Positions 28,185-36,700 of a DNA stretch of 44,228 nucleotides are shown one piece after another. The notes under the pieces are model-generated. The model was not told the origin of the DNA and made no database searches. It saw nothing but the letters and a program-made list of their open reading frames with translations. Both the position numbers and the translations under genes were made by a program. The DNA comes from an uncultured Bacteroidales bacterium. GTDB taxonomy: Bacteria > Bacteroidota > Bacteroidia > Bacteroidales > Paludibacteraceae. Within the stretch, counting starts at the first letter, position 1, and each line of letters begins with the position of its first letter. The stretch lies in contig CAIWCC010000192.1 of the NCBI GenBank assembly GCA_903911085.1, positions 1 to 44,228 on the forward strand. Reading direction: 5' to 3'.

Positions 28185-28939
28185 AAACTAGAAAAAACAA
28201 TTCTGAATTCAGCTGGTTTATTGTAGGTTTTATACTAACAAATATATTGCTTTATTCAACTTCGAAAATTTCGAACACAATTGATGCAGGTTCTGAGTTG
28301 ACTTCAACAGATTATAATAAGTATGCATTTATCGAGAGTCGTCAAAATTATAATGCTAGAAGTAGTGTTAAAATGCCATCGTATCGCATACATTATAACA
28401 CAGGTTTTGGGAATACGTATAGGTCAACTAACATATCAGCACCAGCTCCTGAGATTGATAATCATATAGAACCCGACTACAATATTAACGTTGCAAGTAA
28501 AAGAACTACTGCGATAAACAACTCACAGAATGGCAGTTATGGTGCTGGCTATTTTGGATCTGATAATTACACTCGGTATTCAAACAATTCAAATTATTCA
28601 TCTCAAAGAAATGAAAATAGCTCTAACAATGTAAATTACTCAGAGCTTACACAATCAATAAATCAATTGGCTGGGATCAAAAGTGGTTTGGCAACTGTCA
28701 CTGAAAGTCAAAATACCATAACCAAATCTGATTATGGCTTTGTATCTATGAAAACTGACTTAACAACAATTGGTGCTTCATTATCTATGTCAGAAAATAC
28801 GATGCAAAAGGCAAGTAATGACAATATTGATCCAGGTGGAAGTGGCGAAATGGGAGAGCCAATTCCTGTAGGTGACGGTTGGATATTTATGTTGCTTTTG
28901 GCGGTTGGATATGTAGGGTTTAAGAAGTTTAGGATTTGA
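28181..28939 (+). CDS. Small membrane protein with PVGDG C-terminal tail (cassette 1)
   Basis: I do not recognise this 252-residue protein as a named family. It starts inside the previous gene (ATGA overlap), so it is translationally coupled to the large T9SS protein. Residues 14-31 form an N-terminal hydrophobic segment. The middle is rich in Asn, Ser and Tyr and probably disordered. The C-terminus reads GFVSMKTDLT, then a Gly/Pro linker, then PVGDGWIFMLLLAVGYVGFKK: a short hydrophobic helix with a basic end. The same layout closes the gene at 42335. The tail resembles PEP-CTERM-like sorting tails in plan (motif, helix, basic residues). I infer a role in export, anchoring or assembly of its large partner. 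Confidence 0.75.
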   Translation: MKTRKNNSEFSWFIVGFILTNILLYSTSKISNTIDAGSELTSTDYNKYAFIESRQNYNARSSVKMPSYRIHYNTGFGNTYRSTNISAPAPEIDNHIEPDYNINVASKRTTAINNSQNGSYGAGYFGSDNYTRYSNNSNYSSQRNENSSNNVNYSELTQSINQLAGIKSGLATVTESQNTITKSDYGFVSMKTDLTTIGASLSMSENTMQKASNDNIDPGGSGEMGEPIPVGDGWIFMLLLAVGYVGFKKFRI

Positions 28940-29030
28940 TTGTTTCGGGTTTCGGGTTCTGTGTTTCGCCACTGCCCCCAAATAGGGGATTCCACACCTA
29001 GAATATTTGTTTTGCTGCACGGCATTTATT

Positions 29031-29260
29031 CATTAGAGTTTATATTGAATAAATGTTTATTCTGTTCAAAAATAGAAAATTAAGATTCACCACTAAGATA
29101 CTAAGGGCACTTAGGAGCACTAAGAATACAAGATAATTAAAGCTCACTTAGAAAAAACATATATGTTTTTAAGTTTTCAATTGTCACAGTATAAAACATC
29201 TATGTTTTATACTTAGTGTTCTTAATTTGTAAAATATTCTTAGTGATATTTTGCTAAGTA
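29031..29260. repeat. CACTAAG-type interspersed repeat, copy 1
   Basis: The segment begins CATTAGAGTTTATAT, carries several CACTAAG/CTTAGTG words, and contains paired AAAACAT...ATGTTTT blocks. The same elements in the same order occur at 43369-43655. Both copies lie downstream of the small PVGDG genes. Confidence 0.65.
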
Positions 29261-29661
29261 CATGACAAAAAATAACTAATTCAAAGTATTGCACTGTAAA
29301 ACGGACTCTTAATATGGGGCTTTGCCCCTAACCCCACATACTTTTTTTGTCTTGACACAAAAAAGTATGCAAAAAAACACCTCACCCGCCTACGGCACCC
29401 TCTCCAAACTGGAGAGGGAAAATAGGAATTGAAGTGTTAGACTTCGCCCGCTTCACACGAAAAATTTGTCGTTCGTAGGCTGAAAACTTTTAAACTCGCA
29501 CCGACGGAATACGTCGGCACTCAAACACAAAAGTTTTCTACGCCTACTTCACTCCATTTTTCGGCTCACCGGACGAGGTCAGTCCGTTTATCAATGGTCG
29601 CTGAGAAAATAAATTATTCAATTTCAACATATTACAAAACTATCTTTTTTTTGTCATGTAC
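29258..29661. mobile_element. MITE-like element with 15-bp terminal inverted repeats
   Basis: The ends are a perfect 15-bp inverted repeat: GTACATGACAAAAAA at 29258-29272 and its complement at 29647-29661. Both ends are flanked by TAA (29255-29257 and 29662-29664), which fits a 3-bp target duplication of the TNA type. There is no transposase gene. The interior is rich in hairpins: GGGGC/GCCCC at 29316-29328, a 13-bp stem at 29337-29369, and a long stem 29475-29491 with 29529-29547 enclosing a CCGACG/CGTCGG stem. The flanks on both sides look like CACTAAG-type repeat, suggesting insertion into it. Confidence 0.5.
29556..29656 (+). repeat. Degenerate interspersed repeat, copy B
   Basis: This is the counterpart of 21639-21740, sharing TTTTCGGC, GGACGAG, AATAAATTATTCAAT and AAACTATCT blocks in order. 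It forms the right end of the MITE-like element, so copy A may be a decayed relative of that element. Confidence 0.6.
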
Positions 29662-29783
29662 TAAAGATATTTTGTTTAATTTTGTGTAACTTTGTGACTA
29701 ATCTTAAATCTTAGTTTTTGATTACTATAAACGTTTAATCTAAATAAACTTTATTATTTTCTCATTATTCATAAATCAATTAA

Positions 29784-30431
29784 ATGCCAAGATATTCAGC
29801 TCGAGAAGAAAGAGCCAACACTTTCACACATGCCATCGGAATCCTTTTTGGAGTGGTTGCAGGTTCGTTTTTGATTCAAAAAGCAATTGTATCTCAAAAT
29901 TGGTGGGCAATAGTGAGTTTTTTTGTATATGTAATTTTCATGACTACTTCTTACGTAACTTCCACGCTTTATCATGTCGATAAGAATGATAAACGTAAAA
30001 TGTTACGTCGCAAATTCGATCATGCCGCCATATATGTGCATATTGCAGGTACTTACACACCTTTTACATTAGTTGTATTGCGCGAACAAGGTGCTTGGGG
30101 CTGGACATTGTTTACGGTAATTTGGGTAGCTGCGATTGCTGGCATTTTCCTTAGTTTTTTGAAACTTAAGAATGCAAGTAAACTCGAAACTGCATGTTAT
30201 GTGGCAATGGGTTGGGTTGTAATTATTGCATTTAAGCCTTTGATGGACGTATTATCTACAAATAATTCGTTACCAGCACTGTGGTGGTTGATAGGAGGCG
30301 GATTGTTTTACACTGTAGGATCGGTGCTTTATTCTTTTAAGAAAATTCAATATATGCATGCCATTTGGCATTTGTTTGTGTTAGGAGGTAGTGTGTGCCA
30401 TGCGTTGGCTATTTGGAATATTAAAATATAG
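29784..30431 (+). CDS. Hemolysin III / PAQR family membrane protein
   Basis: This 215-residue seven-helix membrane protein belongs to the hemolysin III (TrhA/YqfA, PAQR) family. Family residues are readable: Glu9, Asn12 and His16 (EERANTFTH), STLYH, the FDHAAIYVHIAGTYTPF block, and HAIWHLFVLGGSVCHALA at the C-terminus with the two metal-ligand histidines. Bacterial members have been linked to membrane-fluidity control; the haemolysin name is historical and does not imply a toxin. The gene stands alone and converges with the DUF6266 gene 51 bp downstream. Confidence 0.93.
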   Translation: MPRYSAREERANTFTHAIGILFGVVAGSFLIQKAIVSQNWWAIVSFFVYVIFMTTSYVTSTLYHVDKNDKRKMLRRKFDHAAIYVHIAGTYTPFTLVVLREQGAWGWTLFTVIWVAAIAGIFLSFLKLKNASKLETACYVAMGWVVIIAFKPLMDVLSTNNSLPALWWLIGGGLFYTVGSVLYSFKKIQYMHAIWHLFVLGGSVCHALAIWNIKI

Positions 30432-30482
30432 ATATATTTCAAATAAAACTACTCAAAATCAATTGGTTTGATAATTTGAATA

Positions 30483-31100
30483 TTAAACAGTTGTAATATA
30501 TTGACTAATTGATTGTTTTTTACCATCTTGAGAAGTTAAATACATCCATGCGTGAATTTCGGATGCTAACCAAAGATGAGGCACTTCCATTTTGACTTTT
30601 CCGTCGGAGAGAAAAGCACATTCATATCTTACCACAACTGATTTAGTTTCAGGATTCAAAAAAACAAGATTTACCTTGTCGGATGAGGAACTATAAGTAG
30701 TAACATCTACACTCCAACTCACTATCAAACAATCATTTTCAGCACTCTTGATATTAATATTTGAAGCGTAGAAAATTCCACCAGAGGATATAAAAAGTTT
30801 GCTGTAATCAAAAGTATAATTAGGAAATTCGCCTACAACAGCTGTTTTTATAGCTGTGGCAATTACTTTGTTGATGCCATATTGCCCACCAAAATTTTTA
30901 GTAAAAACACTTCGCATACAATTAATTTGCTTCATGACAAATCCAAATTTAGCCCGCTGATTTTTCTGACCAGCAGTGTTAGGATTTGCAGCAACTCTAT
31001 AAACTTTGAGAATGCACAAACCATCCTTGCGTACTGCAGCAACTGCACTGCCATGTTTGCCAGATATTTTTCCGAAAGTAGTAGATTTAAAACGTGCCAT
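30483..31100 (-). CDS. DUF6266 family protein
   Basis: This 205-residue soluble protein matches the Bacteroidota family DUF6266, judged by its N-terminus: MARFKSTTFGKISGKHGSAV, then PNTAGQKNQRAKFGFVMKQ. No signal peptide or membrane helix is visible. The C-terminal half alternates beta-type stretches (LIVSWSVDV, SVVVRYECAFLSDGKVKMEV). I chose the Met at 31100, which opens the conserved MARFKS motif; the frame extends 8 codons further upstream without similarity. Function is unknown. A GC-rich 11-bp tandem repeat lies 127 bp upstream of this start. Confidence 0.85.
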   Translation of the reverse strand: MARFKSTTFGKISGKHGSAVAAVRKDGLCILKVYRVAANPNTAGQKNQRAKFGFVMKQINCMRSVFTKNFGGQYGINKVIATAIKTAVVGEFPNYTFDYSKLFISSGGIFYASNINIKSAENDCLIVSWSVDVTTYSSSSDKVNLVFLNPETKSVVVRYECAFLSDGKVKMEVPHLWLASEIHAWMYLTSQDGKKQSISQYITTV

Positions 31101-31226
31101 AAAATGTACTCCAAAAATCCGCAAATGGATTTGATTTTTTTTATTGAAAAAGATGAATTAGTGCAAATATACGCTAAATAAATCAGGGAACAACTATAGT
31201 AGTATAACATTATTAGCACATAATAT

Positions 31227-31300
31227 CATCGGACGGTCATCGGACGGTCATCGGACGGTCATCGGACGGTCATCGGACGGTCATCGGACGGTCATCGGAC
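31227..31300. repeat. 11-bp tandem repeat, CATCGGACGGT x 6.7
   Basis: Six perfect copies of CATCGGACGGT are followed by an 8-base partial copy (CATCGGAC). The unit is GC-rich inside very AT-rich DNA and shows no sequence variation between copies, which suggests recent slippage expansion. There are no spacers, so it is not a CRISPR. It lies in the 472-bp gap upstream of the DUF6266 gene. Confidence 0.95.
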
Positions 31301-31572
31301 TATAGTGAATATTAATAGCTATGTAATATAGAGGTAGGACAGTGTTAGAAATATGTATTGAAAATTGCTTACACAACTATTTCTTATAAACAAATAATAC
31401 TATTTTCAAATTCAAACGATATAAAGATGCTAATTAAGTAACGTAAAAAATGCCGTATTATTGTATAAAAAAGTAAAAGAATGGAACACCGATAAACGCA
31501 GGTTATGCGGATATAAAAATGGATTTTAATTCAGACAAATCGGAATCGAAAATCAACATAGTCAATGACCAT
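31301..31572. other. Intergenic DNA with a degenerate repeat-like stretch
   Basis: No gene is visible. The part at about 31480-31560 (GGAACACCGATAAACGCAGG, then GCGGATATAAAAA) resembles the CGGAT-rich interspersed sequences common in Bacteroidota genomes. This is a memory-based resemblance, not an alignment. Confidence 0.3.
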
Positions 31573-32613
31573 TCAACAAATAAACCCACCACCTAAAATT
31601 TTACCATCTCTGTAAAAAACTGCTGTTTGTCCAGGTGCAATTGATTCGAGAGGTTCAGCTAGTTCGACTTTTGCTGTATTGTTTTCGAGGAAAATAACTC
31701 GACTCAAAGTATTTTGTTTTCGGTAACGAATGCGACAGAAAATATCGAAAGCTGAAGTAAAAAGAATTTTATCAACTACGTTCACGGTATTGATAATAAA
31801 TGACGTTTTGTACATACTGCTCAGTGGTGCTAACACTATTTCGTTAGTTTTAGGGTGAATTTCCTTCACAAAAACTTTGCGGTTAAGGTGCATTAATCCA
31901 CGTCGTTGTCCAACGGTATAAAGTGGATAACCATCATGTTTTCCAAGCACTTGACCCTGCTCATCTATAAAATTACCACTATAAATATATTTCTGTGGTT
32001 CGACCAGTTGTTTTATTAAAAACGGACGATAATCGCCGGAACAAAAACACGCACCGAGACTGTCTTTTTTTTCTGATACCTTGGTAAAACCACGCTGTGC
32101 AGCCATTGCCCGCACTTCAGTTTTAAGAAATTGACCTAATGGGAAAACAATGCGCGAAAGTTGAGTTTGCGTTAAACCCCAAAGAAAAAAAGATTGGTCT
32201 TTATCGGGGTCAACCCCTTCGCTCACAAAGTAATGATTGTTTTCAGTCACTATATTTACATAATGTCCCATTGCTACTTTTTGGCAACCAAGGTGGTCGG
32301 CCACTTCCAGTATTAGCTTCCATTTCAATTCGTTATTGCATTTTACACATGGAAATGGTGTGCGACCAGACAAATATTCCGCAACAAAGTATCCAACAAT
32401 TTTTTCTTTAAAAACGTCTAATGCATCATAAGTAATATGCTCAATTCCAAGTTGTTTTGCCAATAAAACAGCATCATTTAGATGTTTATTTTCACCATCT
32501 TCCCAGAAACGAAAAGTAATACCAATGACTTCATAGCCTTGTTCCAATAAAAGAATGGCGGCAACCGAGCTATCGGTGCCGCCACTCATACCAAGTAAAA
32601 TTCGTTTTTTCAT
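31573..32613 (-). CDS. mnmA: tRNA-specific 2-thiouridylase
   Basis: This 346-residue enzyme thiolates U34 of tRNA for Lys, Glu and Gln, using ATP to adenylate the base and a persulfide as sulfur donor. The PP-loop is SGGTDSS (10-16; most homologues have Val instead of Thr). FPCVKCN gives the first catalytic cysteine, Cys92, and DSLGACFCSGDYRPF gives the second, Cys189. MGHY (115-118), KDQSFFLWGL (138-147) and YTVGQRRGL further on are family marks. Two features depart from the E. coli type: GxCFIGER is replaced by GACFCSG, and the protein is slightly shorter. Bacteroidota often carry two MnmA-like copies; this may be the less canonical one. Confidence 0.9.
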   Translation of the reverse strand: MKKRILLGMSGGTDSSVAAILLLEQGYEVIGITFRFWEDGENKHLNDAVLLAKQLGIEHITYDALDVFKEKIVGYFVAEYLSGRTPFPCVKCNNELKWKLILEVADHLGCQKVAMGHYVNIVTENNHYFVSEGVDPDKDQSFFLWGLTQTQLSRIVFPLGQFLKTEVRAMAAQRGFTKVSEKKDSLGACFCSGDYRPFLIKQLVEPQKYIYSGNFIDEQGQVLGKHDGYPLYTVGQRRGLMHLNRKVFVKEIHPKTNEIVLAPLSSMYKTSFIINTVNVVDKILFTSAFDIFCRIRYRKQNTLSRVIFLENNTAKVELAEPLESIAPGQTAVFYRDGKILGGGFIC

Positions 32614-32666
32614 TTTATTGTGTCAACTTTATAAAAGCCTTAAACTTTGAAAAAGTTGAGGATTAT

Positions 32667-33023
32667 TTAAAACGGTAAATCGCTTCCCTCAGTTGCTGCA
32701 GGAGGTGCATCGAATGAAGTTACTGGAGCACTTGTTGCTTGAACTGGTGCAGATCCATTACCATTTTTATCCACTTTCCAAGCTCTAAGATTTGTAAACC
32801 AGCGACCATTATATTCTTTACTTTCAACATCAAAACTCACATTTACAACTTCATCAATTGCCATTGGAAATTGATCAATTTTATCGCCAAAAAGATTGAA
32901 ACATACTTTTTTAGGATATTGATCTGCTGTTTCGAGTACATAATCTTGTGAACGCCATGTTCCGTTTTTTCCTTGTCCAGTTGCGATAGGCAACACGGCA
33001 ATAATTTTTCCTGAAATTTCCAT
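32667..33023 (-). CDS. DUF3127 protein with SSB-like acidic C-terminal tip
   Basis: This 118-residue protein matches the DUF3127 family of Bacteroidota: MEISGKIIAVLPIATGQGKN, WRSQDYVLET, YPKKVCFNLFGDKID, VNVSFDVESKEYNGRWFTNLRAWKV. The predicted small beta-barrel (about residues 1-85) followed by a Pro/Ala-rich linker and the tip GSDLPF looks like the plan of single-stranded DNA-binding proteins, whose DDLPF-type tips dock partner enzymes. I infer an OB-fold nucleic-acid-binding role; this is not established by the sequence. It lies 53 bp upstream of mnmA on the same strand, so the two may be cotranscribed. Confidence 0.82.
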   Translation of the reverse strand: MEISGKIIAVLPIATGQGKNGTWRSQDYVLETADQYPKKVCFNLFGDKIDQFPMAIDEVVNVSFDVESKEYNGRWFTNLRAWKVDKNGNGSAPVQATSAPVTSFDAPPAATEGSDLPF

Positions 33024-33742
33024 TATACTTTCTTGTTTTTATATATGACTTATGAACGGCAAAGATAATGAAGAAATAATAAAGTGCAAAGAGGTAAATT
33101 GTTTTTTTTCAATAAAAGAAATTCAATTTTTTATTATTGTGTAATTCTGAATTAATTACTCTTTTGTATCGATTTAAGAGAATTGGATAACGGTTCTGCG
33201 TTTTTCTTGAATCTTGAGTAAAAAAATAAATTTTTAGAACACACCTTAAGTCAGCAATTAAAATCATTCTATTTAAGTAAATATTATATAATAACAAACA
33301 ATATATGTTATATGTTTTTTTGTATATATTAAAGACTGTCTGATTCAGCGGTTTAATGTGGCTTAAACTACTACAAATAAAATGTCATAATATATTTCAG
33401 CATTTATAATTATTTGCTACGTTTTTGTAGATTATCTTAAAATTTTGTAGTACCGAAAAATCAGTAAAATTGCGATAAAAAAAATATAGTAGGTGCTGTT
33501 AGTTAATATTCAATGACAAAAATCCTATAATAAACAGACTATATGTTGATATTCCTTAATTTGAACTGTAGTAAATTATCCAGCTAACTCGTATTTATTA
33601 TTGTATTTATGTAGCTATCATTAATTTAAAAAATAATTATATTTGTCGCATTAATATACATAAAACCATCAGGGTTCAAATTAAACCCTCTTATATTGAC
33701 AATATAAATACAATCATAAATAATCATCTTAAAATTTGAGTT
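33024..33742. other. Long divergent leader before the giant surface-protein gene
   Basis: This 719-bp gap separates DUF3127 (-) from the giant gene (+). A possible 62-codon frame at 33109-33297 (-) has no recognisable features and is not called. The gap holds a short hairpin (33671-33689), a 17-bp palindrome (33691-33707) and a stretch (33231-33264) that recurs upstream of the DUF2892 gene. Confidence 0.5.
33691..33707. promoter_or_regulatory. 17-bp perfect palindrome upstream of the giant gene
   Basis: TTATATTGACAATATAA is a perfect 8-bp inverted repeat around a single base, 35 bp before the start codon at 33743. A one-base loop cannot form an RNA hairpin of that length, so a dimeric DNA-binding protein site (operator) is the more natural reading. 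A GGGTT/AACCC hairpin sits immediately upstream. Confidence 0.4.
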
Positions 33743-36700
33743 ATGAGAAAGATAATTATTACTTCAGCATTAGTAATTTGCAGTTTATCAATTATTTCGC
33801 AGGTTATTACTCCATTCACCGTCCGTAAAACAATAACCCAAAAAGGTGGAATTGTTTATTTAGCCAACACATCATCCAAAGCAACACCGGATAATATAGT
33901 TCAAAATCAAATTCCACCCACTGGAACAGGCTACGACAATAATTTTACAAATGCCTATGTGGATATTGATAGCGATGCCACTACATGGATGTCGAGTAGC
34001 GACCAGTTGAATTTGGCTAGTTGTAGCGAAATTACTTGGGCTGGATTGTATTGGGGTGCCGATTGTTCGACAGGTGATGAAAACTTTGCCACCCGCAATC
34101 AAGTAAAACTAAAAGTAAATAGCGGTGCATATATCGATTTAACTTCCGATTATTTAAAGGATAATACAGCAGGTTACAAATCATACCATTGTTTTAAGGA
34201 TATTACAGCAATAATGCAAGCCAATGGCATTAACGACCGTTACACAGTGGCAAACGTAGCAACTGATGTGGCTGGGAAAAATCTTTTTGGGGGTTGGACT
34301 ATAGTGGTAGTTTACAAAAACAATACACAGTCGATGAGAAATTTGACAGTATTTGATGGACTGGCAAATGTTAGCTCGGGAAATTCTACAGTGGATATTC
34401 CCATCTCTGGATTTCAAACACCACTAACTGGTCCGGTCAACTTTGAACTTGGTTTAGTTACTTACGATGGTGACCGTTCGCTCACTGGCGATCAATTGTT
34501 ATTTAAGGGTGGAACAAGCTTCATTAACATATCTGATGCATTACATACTACAAATGATATTTTTAACAGTACAATTTCTCGCAATGGCGTTCTAACTCCT
34601 TTAAGAAATCCAAGTTACAATAACAATTTAGGATACGATGCAAATATTTTCTCACCAATAAATACCAGTAAAAACTATATTGGAAACAATGCAATTTCTG
34701 CAATTATCCGTCAAACAACTGGCGGTGAAACTTATTTGACTCAAGTTGTAACATCAGCAATTGATGTTTATGAACCAGACTTACGCAGCTCGGTTCGAGT
34801 AAAAAACATCACCAATCCAGCAAGTGCAAAAGCTTATCCAGGAGATATACTTGAATACACTGTAACTGGACTAAATATTGGTTCCGACCCATCAATAAAT
34901 TCATTTATTACTGACACAATAGAAGGTAATGCATTTTATGTGCCGGGTACAATAAAAATACTTAGTGGACCCAATGCAGGTAATATGACAGATGTATCGG
35001 GTGACGATCAAGCAGAATATATAGCTGCATCAAAAGTTATAAAAGTTAGAATTGGAACAGGTGCAAATAATTTAACAGGTGGGAATATAAATAATTCTCC
35101 AACTGGTGTTGATAGTACACAAATTACATTCAGAGTTCAGGTATCATCTGATTGTGTAATGATTGGTTGCGACAATGTTATTGACAATAGGTCGGTAATT
35201 ACGGGAACAGGAAATATTTCGGGAAATACATATAGCATATTAAGTAATCCTGTAATTTTTGATCCAAATGGTTGTCCGGTAACTGGAAGTACAAAAACTG
35301 AAATTTTTACAACTGGATGTAGTGCACCTACAGCATCTGTTAATACGCCAGTTTGTCCGGGTGGAACACTTAATTTTTCAGCTACCGATTCGCCATCTGC
35401 CATTTATCTTTGGACTGGACCAAACAATTACAGATCGACACTTAGAAATCCATCTATTTCCAACGCAACTTCAATAAACGGAGGCACATATACTTGTAAA
35501 ATTTCAATAACAGGGAAACCATGCGAATACATTTTCACTATTGATGTGGTAATTAATAGTGCCAATGCAGGTCCAGACCAAACTGGAAGTACAACTTGTG
35601 GTTTAACAACTATACCATTAGCTGCCAACCAACCAACTGGAACAAATGGGTCGTGGTCAATAATTTCGGGAACTGGCGGAAGCATTGCAACTGCAACAAA
35701 TCCTGTTTCAAACTTTAGCGGTGTAGCTGGTTCGTCATATTCTTTAAGATGGACACTTTATAGTCCAGGATGTACCACCACAACCGACGATATGAATATA
35801 CGATTCAATGTTGGTCCAACTGCCTCTGTTTTATCAGGTAACTCTACTATATGTCCAAACAATTATGCAAATGTTAGAGTAGTAATTACTGGAGGAACGG
35901 CACCTTATACTGTTACATTAAATAACAATGGCGGTACATTTTTAAATTATACATCGGGTAATGACATAATGGTTGGACCTATGAATACAAGTACTACTTT
36001 TGGTCTTAGTTCTGTAACGGATGCCAATGGTTGTAGTTCGTCTGCGTTGAGTGGAAGTGCTGTGGTAACAGTTGGCGATGCTATTAGTGGAACGGGAATA
36101 ATAACTCAATTAAATGCCCCTGTAAATGGTGGTGGACCAAAAACAGCTGGAACAGGAGCTACCGCAACTGGCACCGTTTGGACAAATCCTACAAATACTG
36201 CCACTAGTGATAGTCAATATGCATCAACAACAATAACTACAAATTCAAATTCTGCATATTTATATTTAACTAATTTTGGATTTACTGTTCCATCTGGAGC
36301 TACAATTAAGGGTATAACCGTTAATATCGAACGGTTTTACACCAGAACAGGAACAACTGCAACCATCTCATCAGCAAGTATTAGAGTTGGAACATATAAT
36401 GGATCTACATTTACTACTATTGGTTCTGGCCAAACACTAGCAGCTTTTCCTTTAAATACGAAAGCCACTGTAACGGTAGGTAGTGCAACAAATTTATTGG
36501 GTGCAACCTCTGCCAATTTAATGGCACTTGTAGGTGGCGTACCGACTATAAATACAGCAAACTTTGGGATAAGAATTCGAGCAGCTGCAACAAATACAAG
36601 TGGTACAAGTACAGCCACAGCCAATATCGACTATGTAACCGTAAAAATTGATTACACACCAGCAGCTACATACGGCGATGACAATTCAGACATAGGTTTT

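Larger units (their letters stand above)
28940..29783. other. Repeat-filled intergenic region
   Basis: This 844-bp gap holds no credible gene. It contains a CACTAAG-type repeat (29031-29260), a 404-bp element with terminal inverted repeats (29258-29661) and a tail resembling the same CACTAAG-type repeat. The last 120 bases should contain the promoter of the hemolysin III gene; a TAACTTTG at 29687-29694 matches the Bacteroidota -7 consensus but has no TTTG at the right distance. Confidence 0.6.

Noticed and set aside
29687-29694. TAACTTTG as a -7 promoter element for the hemolysin III gene
   Set aside because: No TTTG lies at the usual 17-21 base spacing upstream, and the word is part of a CACTAAG-type repeat tail.
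29784-30431. Haemolysin toxin
   Set aside because: The family name is historical; the PAQR-type residues point to a membrane-homeostasis protein rather than a secreted toxin.
31227-31300. CRISPR array
   Set aside because: The units are 11 bp and adjacent, with no spacers, and no cas genes are nearby; it is a simple tandem repeat.
33109-33297. 62-codon open frame on the - strand in the leader of the giant gene
   Set aside because: It has no recognisable motif, is very rich in Leu, Asn and Lys as expected from AT-rich noncoding DNA, and has no supporting context.
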